Shown here piece after piece: positions 9,479 to 17,550 of a stretch of 45,884 nucleotides of DNA. How positions within the stretch are numbered: the first letter of the stretch is position 1; each line of letters begins with the position of its first letter. The stretch is taken from contig CAMMDS010000011.1 of the NCBI GenBank assembly GCA_946495655.1, positions 1-45,884 on the forward strand. The letters run 5' to 3'. Below the pieces are notes generated by a model that made no database searches, had not been told where the DNA came from, and saw only the letters and a program-made list of their open reading frames with translations. The stretch is from an uncultured Clostridium sp. Lineage in GTDB: Bacteria; Bacillota; Clostridia; TANB77; CAG-508. The position numbers were made by a program, and so were the translations under genes.

Positions 9479-10465
9479 ATGAAAAATATAATTACACTAG
9501 GAATTGAATCAAGTTGTGATGAAACCTCTGTAGCAGTTGTTAGAAACGGTAGAGAGGTTTTATCGAACGTTATTAATTCTCAAATAAAAATACATGAAAA
9601 ATTTGGTGGTGTTGTACCAGAAATAGCTTCTAGAAACCATATAGAAGCTATTTCTGATGTAACAAAGAAAGCTTTGGATGAAGCTGGAATTGAGTATAAA
9701 GACATCGATAATATAGCATGCACATATGGCCCTGGATTAGTAGGAGCTCTGCTTGTAGGAGTTTCATATGCAAAAGGATTAAGCTATGCTTTAAATAAAC
9801 CATTAACAGGTACAAATCATATTGAGGGGCATATTGCAGCAAATTATATTTCACATCAAGAATTAAAACCACCATTTTTATGCCTTATAATATCTGGAGG
9901 ACATACACACTTAGTATATATACAAGACTATGATAAATTTGATATAATAGGTAAGACTAGAGATGATGCTATAGGAGAAGCCTTTGATAAAGTGGCAAGA
10001 GTTATAGGTCTTGGATATCCTGGTGGACCGAAAGTAGATAAGCTTGCAAAAGAAGGAGAGGCTAATATAGAACTTCCAAAAACTCACATAGAAGGATTAG
10101 ATTTTAGTTTTAGTGGAATTAAAACAGCTATTATAAATTTACACCATAAGAATCCAGATATAAATAAAGCAGATTTATGTGCTAGCTTTGAAAAATATGT
10201 TACAGATATATTGATTAATAATACTATAGAAGCTTCAAAAAAAATGAATACTAAAACCATTGCTTTAGCTGGAGGAGTTTCTGCTAATTCGTATATAAGA
10301 GAAAAGTTCATAGAATTAGAGAAGCAAGGATATAAAGTATATTATCCAGATCCAATACTTTGCACAGATAATGCAGCTATGATAGCATCTGCTGGATATT
10401 ATAGATATATATCTGGAGTAGTATCAGATTTAGAATTAAATGCAGTGCCAAATTTAAAAATATAA
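9479..10465 (+). CDS. tsaD: tRNA N6-threonylcarbamoyladenosine transferase TsaD
   Basis: TsaD transfers the threonylcarbamoyl group from TC-AMP to A37 of ANN-decoding tRNAs, working with TsaB and TsaE. The 328 residues have the ASKHA-fold start [14 protein letters not shown]. The HIEGH metal-binding motif follows near residue 118, then ISGGHTHL and the ATP-binding [14 protein letters not shown] near the C-terminus. The length is normal. The start ATG follows AGGAGA closely. tsaB and tsaE are not in this window. Confidence 0.96.
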   Translation: MKNIITLGIESSCDETSVAVVRNGREVLSNVINSQIKIHEKFGGVVPEIASRNHIEAISDVTKKALDEAGIEYKDIDNIACTYGPGLVGALLVGVSYAKGLSYALNKPLTGTNHIEGHIAANYISHQELKPPFLCLIISGGHTHLVYIQDYDKFDIIGKTRDDAIGEAFDKVARVIGLGYPGGPKVDKLAKEGEANIELPKTHIEGLDFSFSGIKTAIINLHHKNPDINKADLCASFEKYVTDILINNTIEASKKMNTKTIALAGGVSANSYIREKFIELEKQGYKVYYPDPILCTDNAAMIASAGYYRYISGVVSDLELNAVPNLKI

Positions 10466-10514
10466 ATATTTTTAAAAGTTTTTAATAGCAAAATAGAAAA
10501 ACGAGGAGAATTTT

Positions 10515-11219
10515 ATGTCGATATATGCAATAGCTGATTTACATTTGTCGTTTTTACATGATAAACCAATGGATATATTTGGAGACAATTGGGAAAACCA
10601 TGCTGAAAAAATCAAGAATAATTGGATAAAAAAAGTAAAAGAAGAAGATTATGTTATTCTTCCTGGAGATTTCTCTTGGGCAATGTATCTTGATGATGCA
10701 AGATTAGATTTTAAATATTTAAATGACTTACCTGGAAATAAAATTTTATTAAAAGGCAATCATGATTATTGGTGGACGACTATTGCTAAGATGAATAATT
10801 TTATAAAAGAAAATGAATACAAAAATATTTATTTTTTATATAATAATAGCTATCTTATTGAAAATAAAATAATTGTTGGAACAAGAGGTTGGAACATATT
10901 AGATACTGAAAATAATAGTAAGATGATAAAAAGGGAAAATGCGAGATTAGAATTATCTATAACAGATGGATTGAAAAGATTTGGAAATGATAAAGAAATT
11001 ATTGCTTTTATGCATTATCCACCAATTAATAAAAATGATGTTATAGGAAATGAACAAACTGAGTTTGCAAAAACGTTAAAAAAATATAATATACATAGAT
11101 GCTATTATGGACATTTACACGGACCTTCTCACAAAGATGCAGTAGAAGGTAATATTGACGGAATAGAATACAAATTAATAAGTGCAGATTATTTAAACTT
11201 TGATTTATTAAATATATAG
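10515..11219 (+). CDS. Metallophosphoesterase (calcineurin-like)
   Basis: The 234 residues carry all the metal-binding motifs of the calcineurin-like family: AIADLHLSF, GDFSWAM, KGNHDYWW, FMHYPP and YGHLHG. There is no signal peptide, so it is cytoplasmic. It resembles the clostridial metallophosphoesterases often found near tsaD and tig. Its natural substrate cannot be told from sequence. A GAGGAG ribosome binding site precedes the start, and the next small gene begins 10 bases after its stop. Confidence 0.9.
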   Translation: MSIYAIADLHLSFLHDKPMDIFGDNWENHAEKIKNNWIKKVKEEDYVILPGDFSWAMYLDDARLDFKYLNDLPGNKILLKGNHDYWWTTIAKMNNFIKENEYKNIYFLYNNSYLIENKIIVGTRGWNILDTENNSKMIKRENARLELSITDGLKRFGNDKEIIAFMHYPPINKNDVIGNEQTEFAKTLKKYNIHRCYYGHLHGPSHKDAVEGNIDGIEYKLISADYLNFDLLNI

Positions 11220-11229
11220 GAGAATAAAA

Positions 11230-11454
11230 ATGTATAAAAATGTTGTAATCAATATTCCAATGTTTATAGGAATAATATTATTAATTGCTGTAGTTACTGG
11301 AGTGCTAGTTTATGGTATAAATACTTTAACTATATTAAGAAATGAAAATAATAATAGAATAAATGCTGAATTAGAAAACTTATTCAATATGGAAACTAGC
11401 GTTGACAATCAATTGATAGATGAAGAGATTAACGAAATTCAAAATATTGAATAA
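11230..11454 (+). CDS. Small single-pass membrane protein
   Basis: The 74 residues hold one strong hydrophobic helix (IPMFIGIILLIAVVTGVLVYGI) near the N-terminus, followed by an acidic tail ending NEIQNIE. It sits 10 bases behind the metallophosphoesterase with TAGGAG as ribosome binding site, so the two are translated from one message. I do not recognise the family. Confidence 0.65.
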   Translation: MYKNVVINIPMFIGIILLIAVVTGVLVYGINTLTILRNENNNRINAELENLFNMETSVDNQLIDEEINEIQNIE

Positions 11455-11469
11455 AAAATATGTAAACTA

Positions 11470-11497
11470 TTGCAAATTTAAAAAAATGTGATATAAT
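11470..11497 (+). promoter_or_regulatory. Sigma-A promoter of tig
   Basis: TTGCAA (11470-11475), a 16-base spacer and TATAAT (11492-11497) with an upstream TG (extended -10) lie 44 bases before the tig start. Confidence 0.75.
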
Positions 11498-11541
11498 AAT
11501 TAAGCTTATTAGAAATTTAACGTGAAAGGAATGGAAATAAT

Positions 11542-12825
11542 ATGAACGTAAAAGTAGAAAATACAGAAAACAAGAATGAAGTAAAATTAACATTCAACAT
11601 CGAAGCAGAAAAATTTGAAGAAGCAATGAAAAAGGTATATGCAAAAACTGCAAAATATTTTAATATACCTGGATTTAGAAAAGGAAAAGCACCTATGCAA
11701 TTAGTAGAAAGACAATATGGTTCAGCTATATTTTATGAAGATGCTTTTAATGAACTAGTACCAGAAATATATGATGAAGCTATTAAAGAAAATAAAGTTG
11801 AGGCAGTTAGCAAACCAGAGATAGATATAGTTCAAATGGAAAAAGGAAAAGAATTGATATTTACAGCTACAGTTGAAACAAAACCAGAAGTTGAACTAGG
11901 AAAATATAAAGGTATAGAAATTAAGAAAATTGAGTATACTACATCAGACAAAGATATAGAACATGAATTAGGACATATGGCAGAAAGAAATGCAAGACTT
12001 GTTACTGTAGAAGATAGACCAGTAGAAAAAGGTGATATCACTACAATAGACTTTGAAGGTTCTGTAGATGGAGTTAAATTTGATGGTGGAAAAGCTGAGA
12101 ATCATGAATTAGAAATAGGAAGCAATACTTTTATACCAGGTTTTGAAGACCAAATAATAGGAATGAAGTTAGAAGAAGAAAAAGATGTAAAAGTTAAATT
12201 CCCAGATGATTATTTCTCAAAAGATTTAGCTGGAAAAGATGCAGTATTTAAAGTAAAACTTCATGAAATAAAGAAAAAAGAATTACCAAAAATGGACGAT
12301 GAATTTGCTAAAGATGTTAGTGAATTTGACACATTAGCAGATTTAAAGAATAGTATAAAAGAGAAATTAGATACAGAAAATGAAAACAGAGCAAAATATG
12401 AGACAGAAGAAGAAGCAATAAAAACAGTTTGTGATAATACTAAATTAGATATTCCAAACGGAATGATAGAGATGGAAATTGACAATATGATGAGAGACAT
12501 GGAAACAAGATTATCATATCAAGGACTAAATCTAGAACAATATCTTCATATGATGGGTAAAACAGAAGAAGATATAAGAGCTAACTTTAAAGAACAAGCT
12601 GAAAAATCTGTTAAATCAAGATTAGTATTAGAAGCAATTGTTAAAGCAGAAAAAATAGAAGCTACACCTGATGAAGTTACAGATAAAATAAAAGAAATGG
12701 CAAAACAATATGGAAGAAAAGAAGAAGAACTTCTAGAAAATGTTCAATTAAATGAATACATATCTGAAAACGTAAAAACAGAAAAAGCAATAGAATTTAT
12801 AGTAAAAAATGCTAAAAAGAAATAA
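11542..12825 (+). CDS. tig: Trigger factor, ribosome-associated chaperone and prolyl isomerase
   Basis: Trigger factor binds nascent chains at the ribosome exit tunnel. The 427 residues show the ribosome-binding signature GFRKGKAP at about 44-51. A FKBP-type PPIase domain spans about 150-245 (GDITTIDFEGSVDG, FIPGFEDQIIGMK). A helical C-terminal chaperone domain follows. The length matches the family. It has its own promoter and an AAAGGAA ribosome binding site. It precedes clpP-clpX, the common Firmicute order, but here a 188-bp repeat element separates them. Confidence 0.96.
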   Translation: MNVKVENTENKNEVKLTFNIEAEKFEEAMKKVYAKTAKYFNIPGFRKGKAPMQLVERQYGSAIFYEDAFNELVPEIYDEAIKENKVEAVSKPEIDIVQMEKGKELIFTATVETKPEVELGKYKGIEIKKIEYTTSDKDIEHELGHMAERNARLVTVEDRPVEKGDITTIDFEGSVDGVKFDGGKAENHELEIGSNTFIPGFEDQIIGMKLEEEKDVKVKFPDDYFSKDLAGKDAVFKVKLHEIKKKELPKMDDEFAKDVSEFDTLADLKNSIKEKLDTENENRAKYETEEEAIKTVCDNTKLDIPNGMIEMEIDNMMRDMETRLSYQGLNLEQYLHMMGKTEEDIRANFKEQAEKSVKSRLVLEAIVKAEKIEATPDEVTDKIKEMAKQYGRKEEELLENVQLNEYISENVKTEKAIEFIVKNAKKK

Positions 12826-12830
12826 TTAAT

Positions 12831-13018
12831 ATAAAAAGTTAGGGGGAAATTAGATTTATTTTTTCTCTAATAGGAAATTTAAAATTTCCTATTAGAGAAA
12901 AAAGCTGAAATCGCTAACGCCTTTGAGATTTTGTCGCATTGCTCCAAAACTCAAATCGGCACGAACAAAGGGCGACTTCGTCGCTTTGTTCTAGAGATAT
13001 TGACCGCTAACTTTTTAT
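12831..13018. mobile_element. MITE-like element between tig and clpP
   Basis: A 188-bp non-coding segment is bounded by 12-bp inverted ends (ATAAAAAGTTAG at 12831-12842 and its complement at 13007-13018). Inside are a 22-bp perfect hairpin (12859-12880 with 12882-12903, one-base loop) and a copy of the 90-bp repeat found at 64-153. It has no coding capacity. The hairpin may also end the tig transcript. The inverted ends and the repeated core suggest a non-autonomous mobile element. Confidence 0.6.
12903..12992. repeat. 90-bp structured intergenic repeat, copy B
   Basis: It is the same length as copy A at 64-153, with matching ends and the same GGCGAC-TTC-GTCGC hairpin flanked by GAACAAAG / CTTTGTTC. 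The central loop is diverged. Confidence 0.75.
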
Positions 13019-13028
13019 GATTTAGAAT
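13000..13028 (+). promoter_or_regulatory. Likely clpP promoter at the edge of the repeat element
   Basis: TTGACC (13000-13005), a 17-base spacer and TAGAAT (13023-13028) lie 31 bases before the clpP start. The -35 is inside the inverted-repeat element and the -10 just outside it. No CtsR-type direct repeat was seen. Confidence 0.5.
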
Positions 13029-13058
13029 ATATGAATAAATTATAAAGGAGGAATTTTT

Positions 13059-13661
13059 ATGGAAAGAAATAGTTTAGTTCCATATGTTATAGAACAAACA
13101 GCAAAAGGAGAAAGATCATATGATATTTTCTCAAGACTATTAAAAGATAGAATTATATTTTTAGGAGAGGATGTAAATCAAACTTCTGCAAGTTTAGTTA
13201 TAGCACAATTATTATTCTTAGAATCAGAAGACCCAGATAGAGAAATAAATCTATATATTAATAGCCCTGGAGGATCAATTACTGATGGAATGGGAATCGT
13301 TGATACAATGAATTATATAAAATGCCCAGTTTCAACAATTTGTATAGGAATGGCAGCTAGTATGGGTGCTGTACTTTTAGCATCAGGAGAAAAAGGAAAA
13401 AGATTTGCAACACCTAATGCGGAAATATTAATACATCAACCATTAATAGCAGGTGGAGGACTTTCAGGACAAACAACAGAAATAAAAATACATGCAGACC
13501 ATATGGTTAAAACAAGAGAAAAATTAAACAAATTATTAAGCGATAGAACAGGTCAACCACTAGATGTAATCATGAAAGATACAGAAAGAGATAATTACAT
13601 GACAGCTGAAGAAGCGTTAAAGTATGGTTTGATTGATGGTATTATGGATAAAAGGAAATAA
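13059..13661 (+). CDS. clpP: ATP-dependent Clp protease proteolytic subunit
   Basis: ClpP forms the double-heptamer serine protease that degrades proteins unfolded by ClpX. The 200 residues have the catalytic triad in conserved context: Ser101 in GMAASMGA, His126 in EILIHQP and Asp174 in KDTERDNYM. The oxyanion-hole segment NSPGGS is present. The length is normal. A strong AAGGAGG precedes the ATG, and clpX follows 40 bases after the stop, so the two are cotranscribed. Confidence 0.98.
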   Translation: MERNSLVPYVIEQTAKGERSYDIFSRLLKDRIIFLGEDVNQTSASLVIAQLLFLESEDPDREINLYINSPGGSITDGMGIVDTMNYIKCPVSTICIGMAASMGAVLLASGEKGKRFATPNAEILIHQPLIAGGGLSGQTTEIKIHADHMVKTREKLNKLLSDRTGQPLDVIMKDTERDNYMTAEEALKYGLIDGIMDKRK

Positions 13662-13701
13662 AACGCAAAAGAATAGAAGTTTTTAAAGAAAGGAAATAAA
13701 A

Positions 13702-15012
13702 ATGTCGAATAGTAAAGAAAAGAATATTAGATGTTCTTTTTGTGGAAAATCACAAGAAGAAGTTGACAGAATTATTGCTGGACCTAATGTATTTATTTGT
13801 AGTGAATGTGTTAAAGTATGTTCAAATATAGTAGAAGATGATTTATATGAAGATACTGAAATGACATATACTCTTGCAGATAAAGAAGAATTACCAAATC
13901 CAGCAGAAATAAAATCAATCTTAGACAGTTATGTAATAGGTCAAGAAGAAGCTAAAAAAACTTTAGCAGTTGCGGTTTATAATCATTATAAACGTATAAA
14001 TAGCAAAGAAGAAAAAGATGATGTAGAACTTCAAAAAAGTAATGTATTACTACTAGGACCAACAGGTTGTGGAAAAACATTACTTGCGCAAACACTTGCT
14101 AAAATATTAAAAGTACCTTTTGCAATAGCAGATGCTACAACTCTTACTGAGGCTGGATATGTTGGGGAAGATGTAGAAAATATATTACTTAAACTTGTTC
14201 AAGCAGCTGATTATGATATTGAAAAAGCTGAAAGAGGAATTATATATATAGATGAAATAGATAAAATATCTAGAAAATCTGAAAATCCATCTATAACAAG
14301 AGATGTAAGTGGAGAAGGTGTGCAGCAAGCTTTACTAAAAATAGTAGAAGGAACTGTAGCTTCTGTTCCACCACAAGGAGGAAGAAAACATCCTCATCAA
14401 GAATTTATACAAGTAGATACTTCTAATATATTATTTATTTGTGGAGGAGCTTTTGAAGGATTAGAAAAAATAGTAAAAGATAGAATTGGTAAAAAATCAA
14501 TAGGTTTTGGAGCTGTTATTGATAGCAATAAAGATATTGATAAATATAAAGTATTTGAACAATTATTGCCACAAGATTTATTAAAATTTGGATTGATACC
14601 TGAATTTGTGGGACGTCTTCCAATAGTTGCAACATTAGAAGAGTTAGATAGAAATGCTTTAATAGAAATTGTTACAAAACCAAAAAATGCTTTAGTTAAA
14701 CAATACCAAAAATTATTTAGAATGGATAATGTTGAACTTGAATTCGAAAATGAAGCATTAGAATTAATTGTAGATAAAGCAATAGAAAGAAAAACTGGTG
14801 CTAGAGGTTTAAGATCAATTATTGAAGAAATTATGAGAGACATAATGTTTGAAATACCTTCAAATCCAAAAATAGAAAAATGTATTATTACCAAAGAAAC
14901 TGTTGCAAATGGTGAACCACCTAAAATTATTATAAATAATAATAGAGAAATTCCTAAAAGAACAAATACTAATAAAAGGATAACAACAAAAAATAATGCT
15001 ACAACAGCATAG
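13702..15012 (+). CDS. clpX: ATP-dependent Clp protease ATP-binding subunit ClpX
   Basis: ClpX unfolds substrates and feeds them to ClpP. The 436 residues begin with the zinc-binding domain (Cys11, Cys14, Cys33, Cys36). The AAA+ core follows: Walker A GPTGCGKT, pore loop GYVGED, Walker [11 protein letters not shown], the IGF loop that docks on ClpP (KKSIGFGA), and sensor 2 GARGLRSI. The last 25 residues are a Lys/Asn/Thr-rich tail that is probably flexible. It lies directly behind clpP, with an AAAGGA ribosome binding site. Confidence 0.98.
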   Translation: MSNSKEKNIRCSFCGKSQEEVDRIIAGPNVFICSECVKVCSNIVEDDLYEDTEMTYTLADKEELPNPAEIKSILDSYVIGQEEAKKTLAVAVYNHYKRINSKEEKDDVELQKSNVLLLGPTGCGKTLLAQTLAKILKVPFAIADATTLTEAGYVGEDVENILLKLVQAADYDIEKAERGIIYIDEIDKISRKSENPSITRDVSGEGVQQALLKIVEGTVASVPPQGGRKHPHQEFIQVDTSNILFICGGAFEGLEKIVKDRIGKKSIGFGAVIDSNKDIDKYKVFEQLLPQDLLKFGLIPEFVGRLPIVATLEELDRNALIEIVTKPKNALVKQYQKLFRMDNVELEFENEALELIVDKAIERKTGARGLRSIIEEIMRDIMFEIPSNPKIEKCIITKETVANGEPPKIIINNNREIPKRTNTNKRITTKNNATTA

Positions 15013-15021
15013 AATTTAAAC

Positions 15022-15081
15022 AAAGAATTATTATAAAGAATCAAAAAGAGAAAACTCAAGAATTCTTTGTAATAATTCTTT
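15022..15081 (+). terminator. Long hairpin terminator after clpX
   Basis: AAAGAATTATTATAAAGAAT pairs with ATTCTTTGTAATAATTCTTT with one mismatch, across an 18-base loop. It lies just after the clpX stop. The trailing T-run is short, so it could also serve as a 3' stability hairpin. Confidence 0.6.
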
Positions 15082-15183
15082 AATGTTTATATTTGCTAAA
15101 ATAATATATCTTAAAAATAATAAATGATTAGAATAAAATCAATATTTAGATGTAATAATAAATGTAAAAAAGGAGGAAAAATA

Positions 15184-15720
15184 ATGGAAAATTTTTTAAA
15201 AAAAGCAGGATGGACTTCAATACTAACATCTTTAATCTTAGCAGTTATAGGAATTATTATGATTTATAATCCAGAAACAACAATGCAATTTATATCAACA
15301 ATACTTGGAATATTCTTTATTGTGATAGGAGTAATAAAATTAATAAATTATTTTGTGGCAAAAGGAAATTCATCACTTTTTACTAATGATATTGCCTGGG
15401 GAATAATTTCAATTATTATAGGATTAGTTGTTATAGTTTATAGTAGTACAATTGAAAATATTTTTAGAATAATGATTGGTATTTGGATAATATATAGTGG
15501 ATTTACAAGACTAACATTATCATTTAAATTGAAAAATATCAATGAAAAAATATGGGCTTTAGTTTTAACATTATCAGTATTAATGGTTGTTGGTGGACTT
15601 TATGTTACATTTTATCCAGGAGCTTTAATTGTTACCTTAGGAGTAATTATTTTAATATATTCTATTATGGATTTAATAGAAAGTTTTATATTTATGAGGA
15701 ATATAAAAGAGCTAAATTAA
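15184..15720 (+). CDS. DUF308 (HdeD-like) membrane protein
   Basis: The start chosen is ATG 15184 because AAAGGAGG lies 6 bases upstream; a longer reading from 15124 lacks a ribosome binding site and adds a basic, non-conserved stretch. The 178 residues form about six hydrophobic helices in three repeated pairs, as in the DUF308/HdeD family (for example AVIGIIMIYNPETTMQFIST and VGGLYVTFYPGALIVTLG, each with a helix-break-helix YNP/YPG signature). HdeD is linked to acid resistance in E. coli, but the role in Firmicutes is unknown. It seems monocistronic. Confidence 0.8.
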   Translation: MENFLKKAGWTSILTSLILAVIGIIMIYNPETTMQFISTILGIFFIVIGVIKLINYFVAKGNSSLFTNDIAWGIISIIIGLVVIVYSSTIENIFRIMIGIWIIYSGFTRLTLSFKLKNINEKIWALVLTLSVLMVVGGLYVTFYPGALIVTLGVIILIYSIMDLIESFIFMRNIKELN

Positions 15721-15883
15721 AAAAGTTACAAAAGTACGGATTGATTTCTATCAAAAGAAGAAATACATCTCATAAAAACTCTTAAAACATAATAAAAATG
15801 ACAAGAAAATCATATCATAGAAGTATTGATATACTAACAAAGACAAACAAAAAAGAAACGCAATATAAAAGGTAAAGAAATAC

Positions 15884-15912
15884 TTGAAAATAAAAAAGTA
15901 AATTGATATAAT
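15884..15912 (+). promoter_or_regulatory. Sigma-A promoter of the second FGE-like gene
   Basis: TTGAAA (15884-15889), a 17-base spacer and a perfect TATAAT (15907-15912) lie 41 bases before ATG 15954. The 160 bases between this and the DUF308 stop hold nothing else I can identify. Confidence 0.75.
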
Positions 15913-15953
15913 GATGACAGAAAAATAAGAAAAGAAGCAAAGGAGAAAGGAAA

Positions 15954-17260
15954 ATGCGTAAAACAGTTGGAACTGTAAGAGAGAGAGAGAGAGAGAGAGT
16001 TATATTCTAGAGAAAGAATAATAAGTCAAAAAGGAATAACAATAGTAACATTAGTGATAACAATAATAATATTAATAATATTATCAACAGTAACAATAAA
16101 TGCAGTGTTGGGAGATAATGGATTAATAGAGCAAGCAAAGACAACGAAAAATATAACAGAAAAATCAATAGAAGACGAAGCAGAAAAATTAAATAGATTA
16201 TCACAAGAATTTGCAAATATAATGTCAGAAGATGAAACGGTAGATATTCCGAAGTTTCCAACACCTCCAGGAGGAAGTTTAACAGAAGAAGAAGTGCCAA
16301 TACCAAGTGGTTTTTATTATGTAGGTGGAACAAAAAATGATGGAGTAGTAATTTCAGATAGTTCAGCAGATGAGAATCGAGGAGCAGAGCATGACAAAAT
16401 AACGGGAATGGAAGGAAATCAATTTGTATGGGTGCCCGTAGAAAATCCAAGTGATTATTTTATAGAAGAAACAGTAAAATTAAATGGAGTAGAAACAACA
16501 ACAAATGTGTATAGTAAATTAACAATGAGAGATGGAGATAGTTACACATCAGGAAAACCGGGTAATATAAATTCAGTAAGAGAGCCAGATGTATTAAGCA
16601 GTTATGATACAGATTCACAATATTACCAAAGTGTATTAGGATATGGAAGTACAAAAGAAATGGCGGATAGCTTTGTAGAAGAATATGAAATAATGTATGA
16701 AAGTATAAAAAAATATAAAGGGTTTTATATAGGGAGATATGAACTAACTGGGACAGTAGAGAGCCCTACGGTAAAAGTAGGAAAAGTATTAACTGCAAGT
16801 GGTTCACAAGCAAGGAATTGGTACGGTTTGAAAAAAGCATGTACAGAAATAATAAAAAATAATACTAATGTAAAAAGTACCATGATATATGGAGTAGAAT
16901 GGGATATGACAATTGAGTGGCTAAAAAATACAAAATTCGCAGAAGAGCCAGAAAAAGTAGATGAAGATTCAAGTAGTTGGGGAAATTATAATAACAGCTC
17001 AGAAGATGCAGCAATAGAAGGAGCAGGGAAACCACAAAATACAGGATATAGTGAAGCATGGAGCACAAATCATATTTATGATTTAGCTGGAAATTATTTT
17101 GAATATACACAAGAAGGATACGACACCATCTATAGAGTTTATTGTGGTCGGATATTATGGTAATTTGGGTACAATTTATCCAGCTTCCGACCGTGGAGTT
17201 GTTATTCCTAACTATTCTAGCAGCAGCCGTTCCGCTCGTTCAGCTTTAATAATAAAGTAG
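15954..17260 (+). CDS. Pilin-like N-terminus with FGE/C-type-lectin-like domain, two apparent +1 frame breaks (copy 2)
   Basis: It is a paralogue of the gene at 2688 with the same architecture. ATG 15954 follows AAAGGAGAAAGG and encodes MRKTVGTV, then an (AG)11 tract that ends at TAG 16008 in the start frame. The body, one base over, has SQKGITIVTLVITIIILIIL, a charged helix and the FGE-like motifs NQFVWVPVEN, GFYIGRYE and YDLAGNYFEYT. In the body frame translation stops at TAA 17161 after CGG 17149. Skipping the C gives GGYYGNLGTIYPASDR and so on, ending SARSALIIK at TAG 17258, which is the expected family C-terminus. From ATG 16054-like internal starts (GTG 16054) the helix would be cut. 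It is either a recoded or phase-variable gene, or a recent pseudogene. Confidence 0.7.
15978..15999 (+). repeat. (AG)11 simple-sequence tract after the start codon (copy 2)
   Basis: The tract has the same length and phase as the one at 2712-2733. The flank TTATATTCTAGAGAAAGAATAA is nearly the same as in copy 1. The codons before the tract differ between the copies, so only the tract and its 3' side are conserved. Confidence 0.85.
17149..17151 (+). other. Candidate +1 frameshift site (GGT CGG A) in the second FGE-like gene
   Basis: This is the only in-frame CGG of the gene. Reading GGT-C-GGA-TAT restores 37 further codons that fit the family. Without the shift, translation ends four codons later. 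Confidence 0.6.
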
Positions 17261-17309
17261 GCTGTATAACGGATTCATTCTAAGTGTGTAAATTGCAAAA
17301 TGTAAGTAT

Positions 17310-17374
17310 AAAGAAAAAACTAGTTAAAAATTCTCAAGTAAAATTGAGCAAATTTGACTAGTTTTTTCTTTATA
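17310..17374 (+). terminator. Terminator after the second FGE-like gene
   Basis: AAAGAAAAAACTAGT (17310-17324) pairs perfectly with ACTAGTTTTTTCTTT (17357-17371). T-rich sequence in the 3' arm provides the U-tract. The arms are symmetric, so it could work from either strand. Confidence 0.75.
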
Positions 17375-17446
17375 TTTTCTAATATAATAAAAGTATAGTA
17401 TTTAAAGTAATAGTTCAAACATATTCTTAAAAATTTATGAAAAAGC

Positions 17447-17475
17447 TTTCTTTTTTTATGAATATATTATATAAT
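17447..17475 (+). promoter_or_regulatory. Possible promoter of the class A PBP gene
   Basis: A perfect TATAAT (17470-17475) has a weak -35 (TTTCTT, 17447-17452) at 17 bases. It is 75 bases upstream of the start codon. Nothing else is visible in the gap from 17375 to 17550. Confidence 0.35.
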
Positions 17476-17550
17476 AAATGAGTAATTTTTTATGCAATAT
17501 TATAAATATAATATAGTATTATATCAATTAATAATCAAAGGAGGTTTATC

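Noticed and set aside
14397-15059. Long reading frame on the minus strand across clpX
   Set aside because: It is a low-complexity shadow of clpX in an AT-rich genome, has no ribosome binding site and overlaps a well-supported gene. The other antisense frames were rejected on the same grounds.
15552-15785. 77-codon plus-strand frame overlapping the DUF308 gene
   Set aside because: It overlaps DUF308 in another frame, has no ribosome binding site, and its composition looks like a frame shadow.
17149-17151. CGG simply reassigned to Trp or Gln as in some other bacteria
   Set aside because: A reassigned sense codon would not repair the reading frame. In all three cases the frame downstream of CGG is wrong unless one base is skipped.
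17258-17290. Extra indels after 17258 in the second FGE-like gene leading to a GFILSV-like ending
   Set aside because: A GFILSV-type ending can be forced only with two more indels. The single-shift frame already ends in a natural ALIIK terminus, so the rest is treated as non-coding.
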